DNA from: Acinetobacter lwoffii
GTDB taxonomy: Bacteria > Pseudomonadota > Gammaproteobacteria > Pseudomonadales > Moraxellaceae
Direction of reading: 5' to 3'
DNA: 64,000 nucleotides
NCBI RefSeq assembly: GCF_019048525.1
Contig: NZ_CP077369.1
Location: forward strand, 310,001-374,000
Shown here one piece after another: positions 22,539 through 30,893 of the stretch. The number at the start of each line of letters is the position of its first letter. Positions within the stretch are counted from its first letter, which is position 1. The translations under genes and the position numbers were made by a program. The notes beneath the pieces were generated by a model. It was not told where the DNA came from. It saw nothing but the letters and a program-made list of their open reading frames with translations, and ran no database searches.

Positions 22539-23744
22539 TTAATCACGTTGAATATTTGACCAGTAATTCTCCACTACCTCTGGATTGGCATCCCATAAAC
22601 TGGATGACTTCTCCTCAGCTTGTTCTTTGTTGGCTTGTTCTTGAACATCTTTTTTGTCATTTATTTTGCTTGTCGGAGATGGGCGCTTAGTCTTACTAAT
22701 ATATTTAATCAGTTCCTGTTTGCTCATTTCAGGCTCGGCTTCAGGATTCTGAATCACCTCAGATTCTTTCTGCTTAGGCGGCTTGGTATCTTTGCTGGGT
22801 GAATTGATCGACTTGTTTTTTTCATTGGATGAATCTGCCTGACGTGAGGCCGATTCCTGAACAGGGTTGCTGGAATCGGTACTGATTTGTTGCTGATTTT
22901 TCTTATATTTATGCAAGGCAACAGAACTGCGAGTGAGATCTAAGCGACCAAATTCAGGTGGAATTTCCGCACGGCAACTTGCAAACACTGCCGGTGGCAC
23001 GACCTGACTGAGTAATTCAAAAGTGGCCAGGTTCAACATTTGGCGTAAGGCAAAATTACTCGCCTCTCGTTCTCCCTTGCCAATTTGAATATTTAACAGT
23101 GTACGACCCGCGAACCTGCCTGCACTAAGACCATAATCCTGTGCAGCAATCTGCTTTTGCAAAGAAACATTACCCACCACTTTACTACTGCGGGTATCAG
23201 TCAAAGATAAATCCAGACCGATCATAATCCGGGTTTGACTATAATTCGGACCGACACCAGCGATCTGCATGTCAAAACCACCACCCGGAATAAAATCCAG
23301 ACTGTTAATACTGCCTGTCACATAATAATCAGAAGCCTGGATTTGTCTTGGATCACGAATGCCCCACTTGGCTTCGCTTTCGATAATCCGGGGATCACGC
23401 CGGTTCATTAAGCTTACCCCCGCCTGAAACAAGGCAGATTGCACCATATCTCCCGCACCTTGGGTCACCATTTTTCCGCTACCACCATTGGTAACTACAT
23501 CCTTACCGGTTTGATCCAGAATTGCCCCCACGGAGAAACTCACATCACTACGTAATTGTCCTTTTAGGCAGGATAAAGCCATATCAAAAGGGGTAAAAAT
23601 ATCGGTAATTGGGGGGCCTTGTACCAGGCTAACTGGCTTCTTGTTTGAGGGCGCTAAACCCGTGCAGCCTGTTAAAAAAGAGCTGAAAAGGACAGTGGCA
23701 CTCACGAAAGATATATGTCTTTTGGTCGAGGAGAAATTCAACAT
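22539..23744 (-). CDS. CsgG/HfaB-family outer-membrane secretion lipoprotein
   Basis: 401 aa lipoprotein: signal peptide with lipobox LTGC, lipidated Cys27. Residues about 45-260 match the CsgG/HfaB fold: GPPITDIFTPFDMALSCL, VGAILDQTGK, KMVTQGAGDMVQSALFQAGV, ASDYYVTGSINSLDF, a GVGPNYSQTRI segment at the CsgG pore-region position, and a final FALRQMLNLATFELL helix. Known members form nonameric outer-membrane channels for curli (CsgG) or anchor the Caulobacter holdfast (HfaB). The R-x-(V)TQGA-x-M and DPRI features are closer to HfaB. Unusually, a 140-residue Lys/Glu/Ser/Pro-rich tail follows the domain. The start overlaps the previous gene by 7 bases (AGGAGA ribosome site), implying translational coupling. 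Confidence 0.85.
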   Translation of the reverse strand: MLNFSSTKRHISFVSATVLFSSFLTGCTGLAPSNKKPVSLVQGPPITDIFTPFDMALSCLKGQLRSDVSFSVGAILDQTGKDVVTNGGSGKMVTQGAGDMVQSALFQAGVSLMNRRDPRIIESEAKWGIRDPRQIQASDYYVTGSINSLDFIPGGGFDMQIAGVGPNYSQTRIMIGLDLSLTDTRSSKVVGNVSLQKQIAAQDYGLSAGRFAGRTLLNIQIGKGEREASNFALRQMLNLATFELLSQVVPPAVFASCRAEIPPEFGRLDLTRSSVALHKYKKNQQQISTDSSNPVQESASRQADSSNEKNKSINSPSKDTKPPKQKESEVIQNPEAEPEMSKQELIKYISKTKRPSPTSKINDKKDVQEQANKEQAEEKSSSLWDANPEVVENYWSNIQRD

Positions 23745-24115
23745 TGTGATTCTCCTGGTCTGTTACTTAAATTAAGACAGCGCTGAGGATTTTGGTTGGT
23801 ATTTGAATTGACTGGTGCTTCATTCAGCAACTCACTCGTAATATCGATACTGTTGTCTGTACCCTCTACATTGATATTGTTGGTCGGGGTATTTACCGTC
23901 CCGATGGAAGTAGTTGAGGTGCTATGAACGGTGGTTTTACCTAATCCGGAATAATAGTCTGACTCCTTAAGTTCGATCAGATTGGCTTGAACTAGATTCT
24001 CATTGGAACGGGCACTGGATGATTTCCAACGCTGAGTCCACTCATCAGAGGTGGCATAAGCGTTACTCAGAAAACATAAACCTAATAAACCCAGATTGAT
24101 AACTAATATTCTCAT
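23738..24115 (-). CDS. Small exported protein, first gene of the CsgG/HfaB-type operon
   Basis: 125 aa with a signal peptide ending near residue 21 (SNAYA). The mature protein is Asn/Ser/Thr-rich and carries TTSIGTVNT at 68-76, the same TT-x-IG-x-x-N motif found twice in the protein encoded at 21793. Two cysteines lie near the C-terminus (positions 113 and 125). By position it resembles HfaA of Caulobacter. GAGGA precedes the ATG by 10 bases. Likely a second export substrate or a minor, nucleating subunit; that is inference. Confidence 0.7.
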   Translation of the reverse strand: MRILVINLGLLGLCFLSNAYATSDEWTQRWKSSSARSNENLVQANLIELKESDYYSGLGKTTVHSTSTTSIGTVNTPTNNINVEGTDNSIDITSELLNEAPVNSNTNQNPQRCLNLSNRPGESQC

Positions 24116-24961
24116 AATCTTAATATCCTCTGACTTAAGATATTTATTTAATTTTTCATTTAAGTAAGATTAAATTTATCTGAAAAATATTAAATCACAT
24201 AAAATTATAAAATGTAAAACTTATACCTATTCACTTATTTTTTTGTTTTATTTAAAAATATAAATTATTGTTTTTATTAAATTAATATATATTTGTTTAT
24301 TATTTGTGATTTGTAAGAAATCATTATATAAATTTTTTTGAATATAAAATTCATCCAAAAAACTTGATTAAGATAATATATTTTTTATATTATCAATAAT
24401 CAAAAATTTATCTAATAAAGATTAGAATTATTATACTTTTTATATTTTAAAAGTCGTAAATTTTTATTTTATTAGAACTTCTATTTAATAAGGATAAATG
24501 TCACGATTTATTTAAAATATAATTAATCAATTACAATGAAGGTGACTTATAACGAAACGCCAATATTCAGATGTATTTTGGCAGAAAAATTTTAATAGCC
24601 CTGATAAGAACTCGTTTACATATTTTTCGACTTCCCTTCCTTTTTCATTTCGAATCCAGAAATGGCCTACCTAAGATCGCAATATTTAGACTGATGAGAG
24701 AAGAACATTTCTGATGATCTTGAGATTTGCCATTTCCTCAATGACAGGTTAAGAATTGCGTTAATCAACCAAGAAGGCATATATTTACAGCTGAAATACA
24801 ATGTTTTAGCGTGAACTCAACTAGAATCAAGTGAGTATGCAATGTTTCTGATTTGCGAATTCAAAACTTATCTAGTGTGTTGTTGTATGTTATGAATAAG
24901 TGCTGATCAGGGCACACATCCTATTCCCGACAAACCTAAAACAAGCACATCTCAATCCTTG
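24116..24961. other. Gene-free AT-rich region upstream of the CsgG/HfaB-type operon
   Basis: About 845 bases with no credible coding frame on either strand. The half next to the operon (24120-24540) is extremely AT-rich with many A and T tracts; the half towards 24960 is closer to average. This size and composition fit a long regulatory region for a silenced or environment-controlled operon, or the remains of decayed genes. I could not identify a specific promoter with confidence. Confidence 0.6.
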
Positions 24962-25369
24962 ATGGAACAATCTATGCAATGTCCTAAATGTGGCTCAGCT
25001 GATATCGAACAGCGCGATCATGAACAGAATTTAAAGAAAATTGGCGGCATTCTCATGAGTTCAGCGGGTGCAACTGCAGGGACTGTGGGTGGCGCTGCTT
25101 CAGGTGCATCCATTGGCGCTGCGATTGGTACAGTAGCCGGACCTTTAGGTGTAATTGTCGGCGGAACCGTAGGCACTTTTGTCGGTGCAATCAGTGTCGG
25201 GATTACCGGCGGTGTAGTCGGTAATTTTCTGGGGAAAAAGGCCGGGGTTTCTGTCGACCGTAATCTGTTTCAGGATTATCAATGTCTGAAATGCAAATAC
25301 AGATTTAGTCAAAAAGATCAAAAAGATCAAAAAGATCAAAAAGATCAAAAAGATCAAAAAGAAGCCTAA
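24962..25369 (+). CDS. Zinc-ribbon protein split by a glycine-zipper membrane segment
   Basis: 135 aa. A CPKC pair at residues 7-10 and a CLKC pair at 108-111 look like the two halves of one zinc ribbon. Between them (about 30-92) lies a continuous Gly/Ala-rich hydrophobic stretch of the glycine-zipper type (GTVGGAASGASIGAAIG and so on), which would span or insert in a membrane. The tail is a run of Q-K-D triplets encoded by a 9-base tandem repeat. The start may be the ATG at 24962 or the one at 24974; neither has a strong ribosome site. Function unknown. Confidence 0.7.
   Translation: MEQSMQCPKCGSADIEQRDHEQNLKKIGGILMSSAGATAGTVGGAASGASIGAAIGTVAGPLGVIVGGTVGTFVGAISVGITGGVVGNFLGKKAGVSVDRNLFQDYQCLKCKYRFSQKDQKDQKDQKDQKDQKEA
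25311..25361 (+). repeat. Tandem repeat AAAAAGATC x5 plus partial copy
   Basis: Five identical 9-base units (25311-25355) plus six bases of a sixth, encoding the repeated QKD tail. Because the unit is a multiple of three, copy-number change would lengthen or shorten the tail without breaking the frame. Confidence 0.95.
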
Positions 25370-25376
25370 TAAAATT

Positions 25377-25406
25377 CAGGAAATGAAGTTCATCCTTCAT
25401 TTCCTG
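25377..25406 (-). terminator. Rho-independent terminator behind wrbA
   Basis: Stem CAGGAAATGAAG / CTTCATTTCCTG (12 perfect pairs, 6-base loop); on the minus strand it is followed by AATTTTATT. It lies between convergent genes and may also slow rightward transcription. Confidence 0.8.
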
Positions 25407-25416
25407 CGAGAGCTTG

Positions 25417-26016
25417 TCAGACTTGATTGAGTTTCAGTACCACTTCACCTAAACGCTTGCCTTGTACTTCACACAGAATTTTTTCATCCTGACTCAGGCC
25501 CTGATCATGCCGTGGTCCGCTGACATGACTAGCACCATAAGGGGTACCACCCGTTTTGGTATTCGAGAGTGCAGGTGTTGCATTGCTGAGCCCCATGATC
25601 ATCATGCCATGATGAAATAACGGCGGCAGCATGGTCAGCAAAGTACTTTCCTGCCCGCCATGCATGGAACCTGATGCTGTAAACACGCAAGCCGGTTTAC
25701 CGTGTAGCGCTCCATTCAGCCACAGACTCGTGGTCTGATCCCAAAAATATTTCATTTCAGAGGCCATATTGCCAAAACGGGTCGGTGAACCAAGCGCCAA
25801 ACCGGCACACTGCGCCAGATCTTCCAAAGTACAGTAGATATCCCCTTCTGCCGGAATACTGGGTTCAGCCACTTTTACCATGCTGGATATGTTTGGAACT
25901 GTCCTGATTTTTACTGCCACGCCTGCCGCTTCAATTCCATTGGCAATTAAATGCGCCATTTCTTTGGTTGAGCCATATTTGCTGTAATATAAAACAAGGA
26001 CATAAGGTTGCATCAT
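25417..26016 (-). CDS. wrbA: WrbA-like NAD(P)H:quinone oxidoreductase
   Basis: Flavodoxin-fold FMN protein reducing quinones by two electrons, thought to protect against oxidative stress. The FMN phosphate-binding loop SKYGSTKEMA is near the N-terminus, followed by GSPTRFGNMASEM and the SGSMHGGQEST segment typical of WrbA. 199 aa, the usual length. Start at the first of two adjacent ATGs; the ribosome site is weak. Convergent with the zinc-ribbon gene and divergent from yihY. Confidence 0.93.
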   Translation of the reverse strand: MMQPYVLVLYYSKYGSTKEMAHLIANGIEAAGVAVKIRTVPNISSMVKVAEPSIPAEGDIYCTLEDLAQCAGLALGSPTRFGNMASEMKYFWDQTTSLWLNGALHGKPACVFTASGSMHGGQESTLLTMLPPLFHHGMMIMGLSNATPALSNTKTGGTPYGASHVSGPRHDQGLSQDEKILCEVQGKRLGEVVLKLNQV

Positions 26017-26120
26017 GGTTCTTAGTCATTACTTAAAAAAATAAAACTATACGATACTTTGCAAGTTTTTTGGTTAAGCTGATGGTGAAAATTCATGATG
26101 ATTAAAAAAATTGAGATTGG

Positions 26121-27374
26121 ATGCAGATGATTGTTAAGTATTTAAAGAAATTACCTTTCTATGAAAAACACTGGTTTCAATTTGTTTTATTTGTACTTCG
26201 ACGCTTTGAAGCAGACCGCTGTCGCGAACAGGCAGGTTCCCTGACCTACACTACCCTGTTTGCGGTGGTGCCGATGCTGACGGTTTTTCTGGTAATTATC
26301 TCTTCCATTAAAGCGCTGGAACCTGCGCGGCAGCAATTGCAACAACTGATCTATAGTAATTTTTTACCCAAAACTACAATTGCCTTTGATAAGGCCCTGA
26401 ATGCCTTTACCGATAAATCCAGCAATCTCACCATCATTGGTATTCTGTTCTTGTTTGTGACGACAGTATTGATGCTCAGCAGTATCGAAACGGTGTTTAA
26501 CCGCATTTGGCGCGTGACTGAAACGCGGGGCGGAATTATGGGCTTTATGCGTTACTGGACCATCATTTCGCTCGGGCCGATTTTACTCGGCAGTGCATTT
26601 GTGATTTCTTCGACCGTGGCATCCATGAGCATTCTCAGCAATAACTTTGCCGGTTATGAGCTTGATGGCGCTTTTGTCCTCTGGGCGATTTCCTTTTCTT
26701 TGACTGTACTCGGATTTTTCATTTTGAACTGGACCATCCCGAATCGCAGTGTACCGCTTAAATCTGCCTTTATTGCCGGTCTATTTAGTGCCGTGGTGTT
26801 TGAGCTGCTGAAAAATCTGTTTGGCTATATCATGTCAAACTTTACCAGCTATGAGATCGTCTATGGTGCCTTCGCCGCCGTGCCGATTTTCCTGCTCTGG
26901 ATTTATCTGTCGTGGATTATTGTGTTACTAGGGGTTGAAATCAGCTATGCCCTGACGGCGTTTGAATCTGGGCAGGACAATAAACGCCATCCCATCGTCA
27001 TGCTGCTGGATCTGTTAGAATTATTTTATAAAAAGCAGAAAACTGGTGAAAGCATCAGTGAAGCCCAAGCACTTGAGGTCTTAGGCCGGGATGAAATTGG
27101 ACGCTGGCCGAGCTATGTCGCCATGTTTGAAAAGCAGAATTTGATCAAACGTACCGATGAAAATGAATATGTGCTGGTTCGTGATCTGGATCAGGTCAGC
27201 TTCTGGAATTTTTATCTGCAATTACCCTATCCACTGCCACGCAAAGACCATCTCACCAATGCCCAGACTGATGACATCTGGATGCAAAATTTCTCACCTA
27301 GATTACAGGAAACCGATCAATATCTGGAAGAAAAACTCAATTTTCCATTGTCCGAACTGTTCCGACATAAATAA
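26121..27374 (+). CDS. YihY/BrkB-family inner-membrane protein
   Basis: 417 aa protein with six predicted membrane segments in the first 280 residues, preceded by the family motif REQAGSLTYTTLFAVVPM. The family was once called RNase BN by misassignment; its function is unsettled and a transport or permease role is suspected. The soluble C-terminus (residues 290-417) resembles a winged-helix region (EALEVLGRDEIGRWPSYVAM), found in longer members of the family. Single gene with its own terminator. Confidence 0.9.
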   Translation: MQMIVKYLKKLPFYEKHWFQFVLFVLRRFEADRCREQAGSLTYTTLFAVVPMLTVFLVIISSIKALEPARQQLQQLIYSNFLPKTTIAFDKALNAFTDKSSNLTIIGILFLFVTTVLMLSSIETVFNRIWRVTETRGGIMGFMRYWTIISLGPILLGSAFVISSTVASMSILSNNFAGYELDGAFVLWAISFSLTVLGFFILNWTIPNRSVPLKSAFIAGLFSAVVFELLKNLFGYIMSNFTSYEIVYGAFAAVPIFLLWIYLSWIIVLLGVEISYALTAFESGQDNKRHPIVMLLDLLELFYKKQKTGESISEAQALEVLGRDEIGRWPSYVAMFEKQNLIKRTDENEYVLVRDLDQVSFWNFYLQLPYPLPRKDHLTNAQTDDIWMQNFSPRLQETDQYLEEKLNFPLSELFRHK

Positions 27375-27403
27375 AAAAATCCTCTCGCTTGAGAGGATTT
27401 TTT
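27374..27403. terminator. Bidirectional terminator between convergent genes
   Basis: Stem AAAAAATCCTCTC / GAGAGGATTTTTT with loop GCTT; T runs on both strands. It serves yihY from the left and the DMT exporter pair from the right. Confidence 0.92.
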
Positions 27404-28291
27404 TTAACTGATAGCGGTAGATTTCCAGCAGACTATAGCGCCTGCAGTCACCAAACCCGTCCCGATCCAAAAACTGAGTTCGGGTCTGACATCCAGAATC
27501 AGCATTGACATGACCGAAGAAAGAATCGGCATAAAATAGGTGGCTAAAATCAGCACCTTGATATTGCCGAACTGCATACTCTGATTCCAGTTACTATAGG
27601 CGATGCCAATCAGACTACCCACCACTGCAATTCCCAACCATAGCTTGAATGTGGGCATGATAAAAGGTTCGTTTAATCCTAAATGTAAGAACCATAAGCT
27701 AATTACAGCGACCAAAAAGAAAATCGGTACACCATTTTGTCCGCGGCCATAGGTCCTAGTTAGAACGCAGTAGCAAGGCCATAACAAAGCGCCGAGAAAG
27801 GCAAAGCCATAAGCCCAAGGATTTTCAGCTAAAGCCTGCATAAACTTCGGCAGATTAGTGATTTCTGGATTGACCACCAGCATCAGTCCCATCACAGCGA
27901 GCAGAAAGCCTGGAATCACCCAGAGGCGAGCCTGCAACTGTCGGGCAAAAATCGAAAAAACAATCATCAAGGGTGGCCACAGATAATTGATCATGGCAAT
28001 CAGCATCACCTGTTCACGATTATCCGACCATGCCACAGCAACCAGAAATAGAATCTCATAAGCCACAAATAAAGCGCCACAACCGAGCAGATAACGCTTG
28101 GACATTTGCATGATTTTTGGAAAGCCGGTGAACGCAAAAATCGCCAGACTGCTAAAACTATAAATTAAAGCAATCCCCTGCACTGCACTGGTGGATTCAG
28201 TAATCAGTTTCACTACGGCGACCAGACTGGCCCAGATCAGAATAGAAGACAGACCAATCCAGGTCGCTAAATTTACAGACCAGATTTTCAT
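27404..28291 (-). CDS. yddG: YddG-like DMT-superfamily exporter
   Basis: 295 aa, ten predicted membrane helices in two EamA-type halves. Features such as ALFVAYEILFLVA and the INYLWPPLMIV segment match the YddG aromatic-amino-acid exporter group within the drug/metabolite transporter superfamily. The substrate in this organism is an inference from family only. The ATG overlaps the stop of the upstream exporter by four bases (ATGA), so the pair is translationally coupled. Confidence 0.82.
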   Translation of the reverse strand: MKIWSVNLATWIGLSSILIWASLVAVVKLITESTSAVQGIALIYSFSSLAIFAFTGFPKIMQMSKRYLLGCGALFVAYEILFLVAVAWSDNREQVMLIAMINYLWPPLMIVFSIFARQLQARLWVIPGFLLAVMGLMLVVNPEITNLPKFMQALAENPWAYGFAFLGALLWPCYCVLTRTYGRGQNGVPIFFLVAVISLWFLHLGLNEPFIMPTFKLWLGIAVVGSLIGIAYSNWNQSMQFGNIKVLILATYFMPILSSVMSMLILDVRPELSFWIGTGLVTAGAIVCWKSTAIS

Positions 28292-29226
28292 GCTTGCTCT
28301 TGAATGCTTTTATTGATATTCGGTTTTTTCAGCCATCCCTGCAAACTCACTAGAATCACACCCAGCATGACCATACAGGTGCCGATAATAAAATTGATTT
28401 CGATATGTTCATCCAGAATCAGTACGCCGAACAGCATGCCGAATACAGGGGTCAAAAAGGAAAATACCCCTAGACGCGATGCCAGATAATGCTTCAGCAT
28501 CCAGAACCAGATCAGATAACTGGCAAAGGAAATCAGCACGGTATGAAAAACCAGACTGGAAATAGACAACACCGTCCATTGAATGGCTGCTTGTCCAGTC
28601 AGAACAGCCAGAGGCAATAACAGCATTCCACCTATCAATAATTGATAGAACAAAGTCTGGGTTGCAGGTGCTTCAGCCAGCCGGCTCAGACGTACACTGA
28701 CTGTGGTGGCTGCCCAGAATACGCCGCCAAGCAAAGCCAGAAAATCTCCCCACAAGGCATCAGTTTGTAAAGTTGATTCTGTCTGTGGACGTAACAGAAA
28801 GCTGACTACAATTCCGCTAAAGGCAAGAAATATTCCGCCCCATTGCACAGAAGACAAACGCTCTGCCGGCAATTTCCAGTGTAAACCCAAAGCCACAAAA
28901 ATCGGCGCGGTATAAAGTAAAACAATCGTATGCGAGGCTGAGGTATAACGCAGTGCCTCACCAATCAGATAGAATTCGGTTGCAAACAACACACCGACTA
29001 GTAATCCTGCAGGTAAATAGCGTGCATTCCAGAGTTGACGGCGCACGCTCTGCTGAATCAGGGGATAAACCATCAGCGCAGACAAGGCTGAACGCAAGGC
29101 AATTTGCATCAGGGCTGAAATATCATTCGCGGCCCACTTCAGTACCACCTGTTGTAAACCCCACAACATACACAATACAAACATGATGGCAGATGCTTTG
29201 GCATCTAATGCCTGACGCTGGCTCAC
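28288..29226 (-). CDS. EamA-family DMT transporter
   Basis: 312 aa integral membrane protein with ten predicted helices and two EamA repeats; MLWGLQQVVLKWA near the N-terminus and the LGVFSFLTPVFG segment near the C-terminus are typical. Exports small metabolites in characterised relatives; substrate here unknown. The start is a GTG with AGGA upstream. First of a two-gene unit with the YddG-like gene; a broken AraC-type regulator is transcribed divergently 104 bases away and may once have controlled it. Confidence 0.85.
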   Translation of the reverse strand: MSQRQALDAKASAIMFVLCMLWGLQQVVLKWAANDISALMQIALRSALSALMVYPLIQQSVRRQLWNARYLPAGLLVGVLFATEFYLIGEALRYTSASHTIVLLYTAPIFVALGLHWKLPAERLSSVQWGGIFLAFSGIVVSFLLRPQTESTLQTDALWGDFLALLGGVFWAATTVSVRLSRLAEAPATQTLFYQLLIGGMLLLPLAVLTGQAAIQWTVLSISSLVFHTVLISFASYLIWFWMLKHYLASRLGVFSFLTPVFGMLFGVLILDEHIEINFIIGTCMVMLGVILVSLQGWLKKPNINKSIQEQA

Positions 29227-29330
29227 ATACGGTCCTGTTGCTCATTTGGAAGGTACACTATAAAAGTGTCAGAAATAAAAGATATACTTCAAAACAGACA
29301 AATGATGGTGTTATTCAGGCAATTTCGGTG

Positions 29331-30162
29331 ATGCATAAAAAAATCCAAGCAGATTCAGCTTCGCTCAAGCAACTTCCGACCCATGATCTGATTAAAGCAC
29401 CTCTGTGGATCAGTTTCAGGGAAGATCCTGCGCAATCTGTTTATCCGCTACATGGCCATGCCTGGGGAGAATTTGTCTATGCTTTTCATGGCGTGATGGA
29501 AGTGAATATTAATCATATAAATTATGTGACGCCTTCACCTCACGGCATCTGGCTCCCACCGAATTTAGAGCATCGTGGTCTGAACCGTACCGCAGTTTCT
29601 CATGGCACTCTGTATGTGCATGAATCACTTTGTAGCCAACTGCCCACTCAACCGGGCATCCTGCTCAGCGCCCCCTTGGTCACTGCTTTATTTACCCACC
29701 TGAAACAACTACATCAGCAAGATCATCCGGGATTCGAGAATTCAGCTGAATATCAGCGTCTGCTACAGGTGCTGCTTGATCAGCTCCAGCAAGCCCAACT
29801 GGTCAGCAGTTATCTACCGCATTCAGAACATGCATTGCTGAAACAGATTTTAGATTATTTACATCAGCATCCGGCAGATCAGAGCTCGCTGCAGCAACTG
29901 GCCGAACGCGTCAATTTAACCGAGCGGACGTTAGCGCGATATAGCCAGAAAGAACTGGGAATGTCACTGCATGAATGGCGGCAACGCCTGAAAGTGATGC
30001 AGGCCATGTCTTTATTAAATGCAGCGCATAGTGTCGAGAGCATTGCCTTTGATCTGGGCTATGCCAATGCCTCAGCATTTATCAGCATTTATCAGCATGT
30101 TTAAACGCTGGATGGGAAGCACCCCAGATCAGTTTCGCAAACGTTATACTGTTAATGATTAA
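29331..30162 (+). pseudogene. AraC-family transcriptional regulator, frameshifted by a 10-base tandem duplication
   Basis: The N-terminal cupin-like sensor domain (residues 20-120) and most of the C-terminal AraC DNA-binding domain are intact: the first helix-turn-helix (SLQQLAERVNLTERTLARY) and the start of the second (VESIAFDLGYANASAFI). At 30073-30092 the ten bases AGCATTTATC occur twice in tandem. The second copy shifts the frame, so the protein ends at 30104. Removing one copy restores SMFKRWMGSTPDQFRKRY and a stop at 30162, for a normal 273-residue product. Truncation falls inside the second HTH, so DNA binding is probably lost. The start at ATG 29331 is chosen because it lies clear of the divergent exporter gene. 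Confidence 0.85.
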
Positions 30163-30176
30163 AATTATGCATATGA

Positions 30177-30200
30177 AAAAGGAGCCAATAGGCTCCTTTG
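30177..30200. terminator. Terminator between the AraC remnant and the FAH-family gene
   Basis: Stem AAAGGAGCC / GGCTCCTTT with loop AATA. The T run is stronger on the minus strand, so it mainly closes the leftward unit beginning near 31391. Confidence 0.88.
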
Positions 30201-30214
30201 ATTCAAAATCCTGG

Positions 30215-30856
30215 TTATTTCACAAAAGTCGTCCAGACATAATCTTGAGCCTGCCCTTTGAGGGTCATTTTCAGTTGATCGCCTGAATGTAATGCCGCAA
30301 CGCCTGCCGGTGTACCGGTCATCACCACATCCCCTTCTTCCAAAGTAAAGACCTGACTGATGTCAGCCAGCAAGGTCGCAATATCAAATATCAATAAAGC
30401 GGTATCACCTTTTTGACGTAGCTCATCATTGACTTGCAGTGTGTAATGCACATCTTTCCAGTCCGTGACTACATCGGCGACAGGCACCCAGTCCGACAAC
30501 AGACAAGAGCCATCAAAGGCTTTGGCACGTTCCCAAGGCTGGCCTTTTTTCTTGAGATCATCCTGTAAATCACGCAAAGTTAAGTCCAGACCTAAAGTCA
30601 CCGCACCCACAGCTTCAAGTGATTTCACAGGATCGCTTTCTTTGCTTAAAGTCCGGTCAATGCGCAAGCTGAGTTCACATTCATAATGACAATTGCCCCA
30701 TTCCGGATTCCATTCAATGCCTGCTTCGAGCGAACTTAAGGCACTCGGTGGCTTGATAAACAATACCGGACGATCAGGGATCGCATTGCCGAGTTCTTTG
30801 GCATGATCGGCATAACTGCGACCCACGCAAACGATTTTGGATGGACGTGTGCTCAT
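30215..30856 (-). CDS. Fumarylacetoacetate hydrolase-family protein
   Basis: 213 aa from the ATG at 30856; a longer frame to 30961 overlaps the preceding gene and is rejected. The FAH fold signatures are KIVCVGRSYADHAKELG, FIKPPSAL, the metal ligands in YECELSL and the final GTPAGV loop. The family includes fumarylpyruvate and acylpyruvate hydrolases and oxaloacetate decarboxylases (E. coli YcgM, human FAHD1), so the exact reaction is uncertain. Probably co-transcribed with the YcxB-like gene, 37 bases upstream. Confidence 0.88.
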   Translation of the reverse strand: MSTRPSKIVCVGRSYADHAKELGNAIPDRPVLFIKPPSALSSLEAGIEWNPEWGNCHYECELSLRIDRTLSKESDPVKSLEAVGAVTLGLDLTLRDLQDDLKKKGQPWERAKAFDGSCLLSDWVPVADVVTDWKDVHYTLQVNDELRQKGDTALLIFDIATLLADISQVFTLEEGDVVMTGTPAGVAALHSGDQLKMTLKGQAQDYVWTTFVK

Positions 30857-30893
30857 GATCAAAACTTCCCTTTTCCTTTTATAGATATCTGAA

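Noticed and set aside
25145..25357. Minus-strand frame with an IFLIFLIFL repeat
   Set aside because: It is the antisense of the AAAAAGATC tandem repeat and the glycine-rich region of the plus-strand gene; no ribosome site.
29193..29330. N-terminal extension of the AraC frame
   Set aside because: It overlaps the divergent exporter gene and its promoter region; the ATG at 29331 fits the family.
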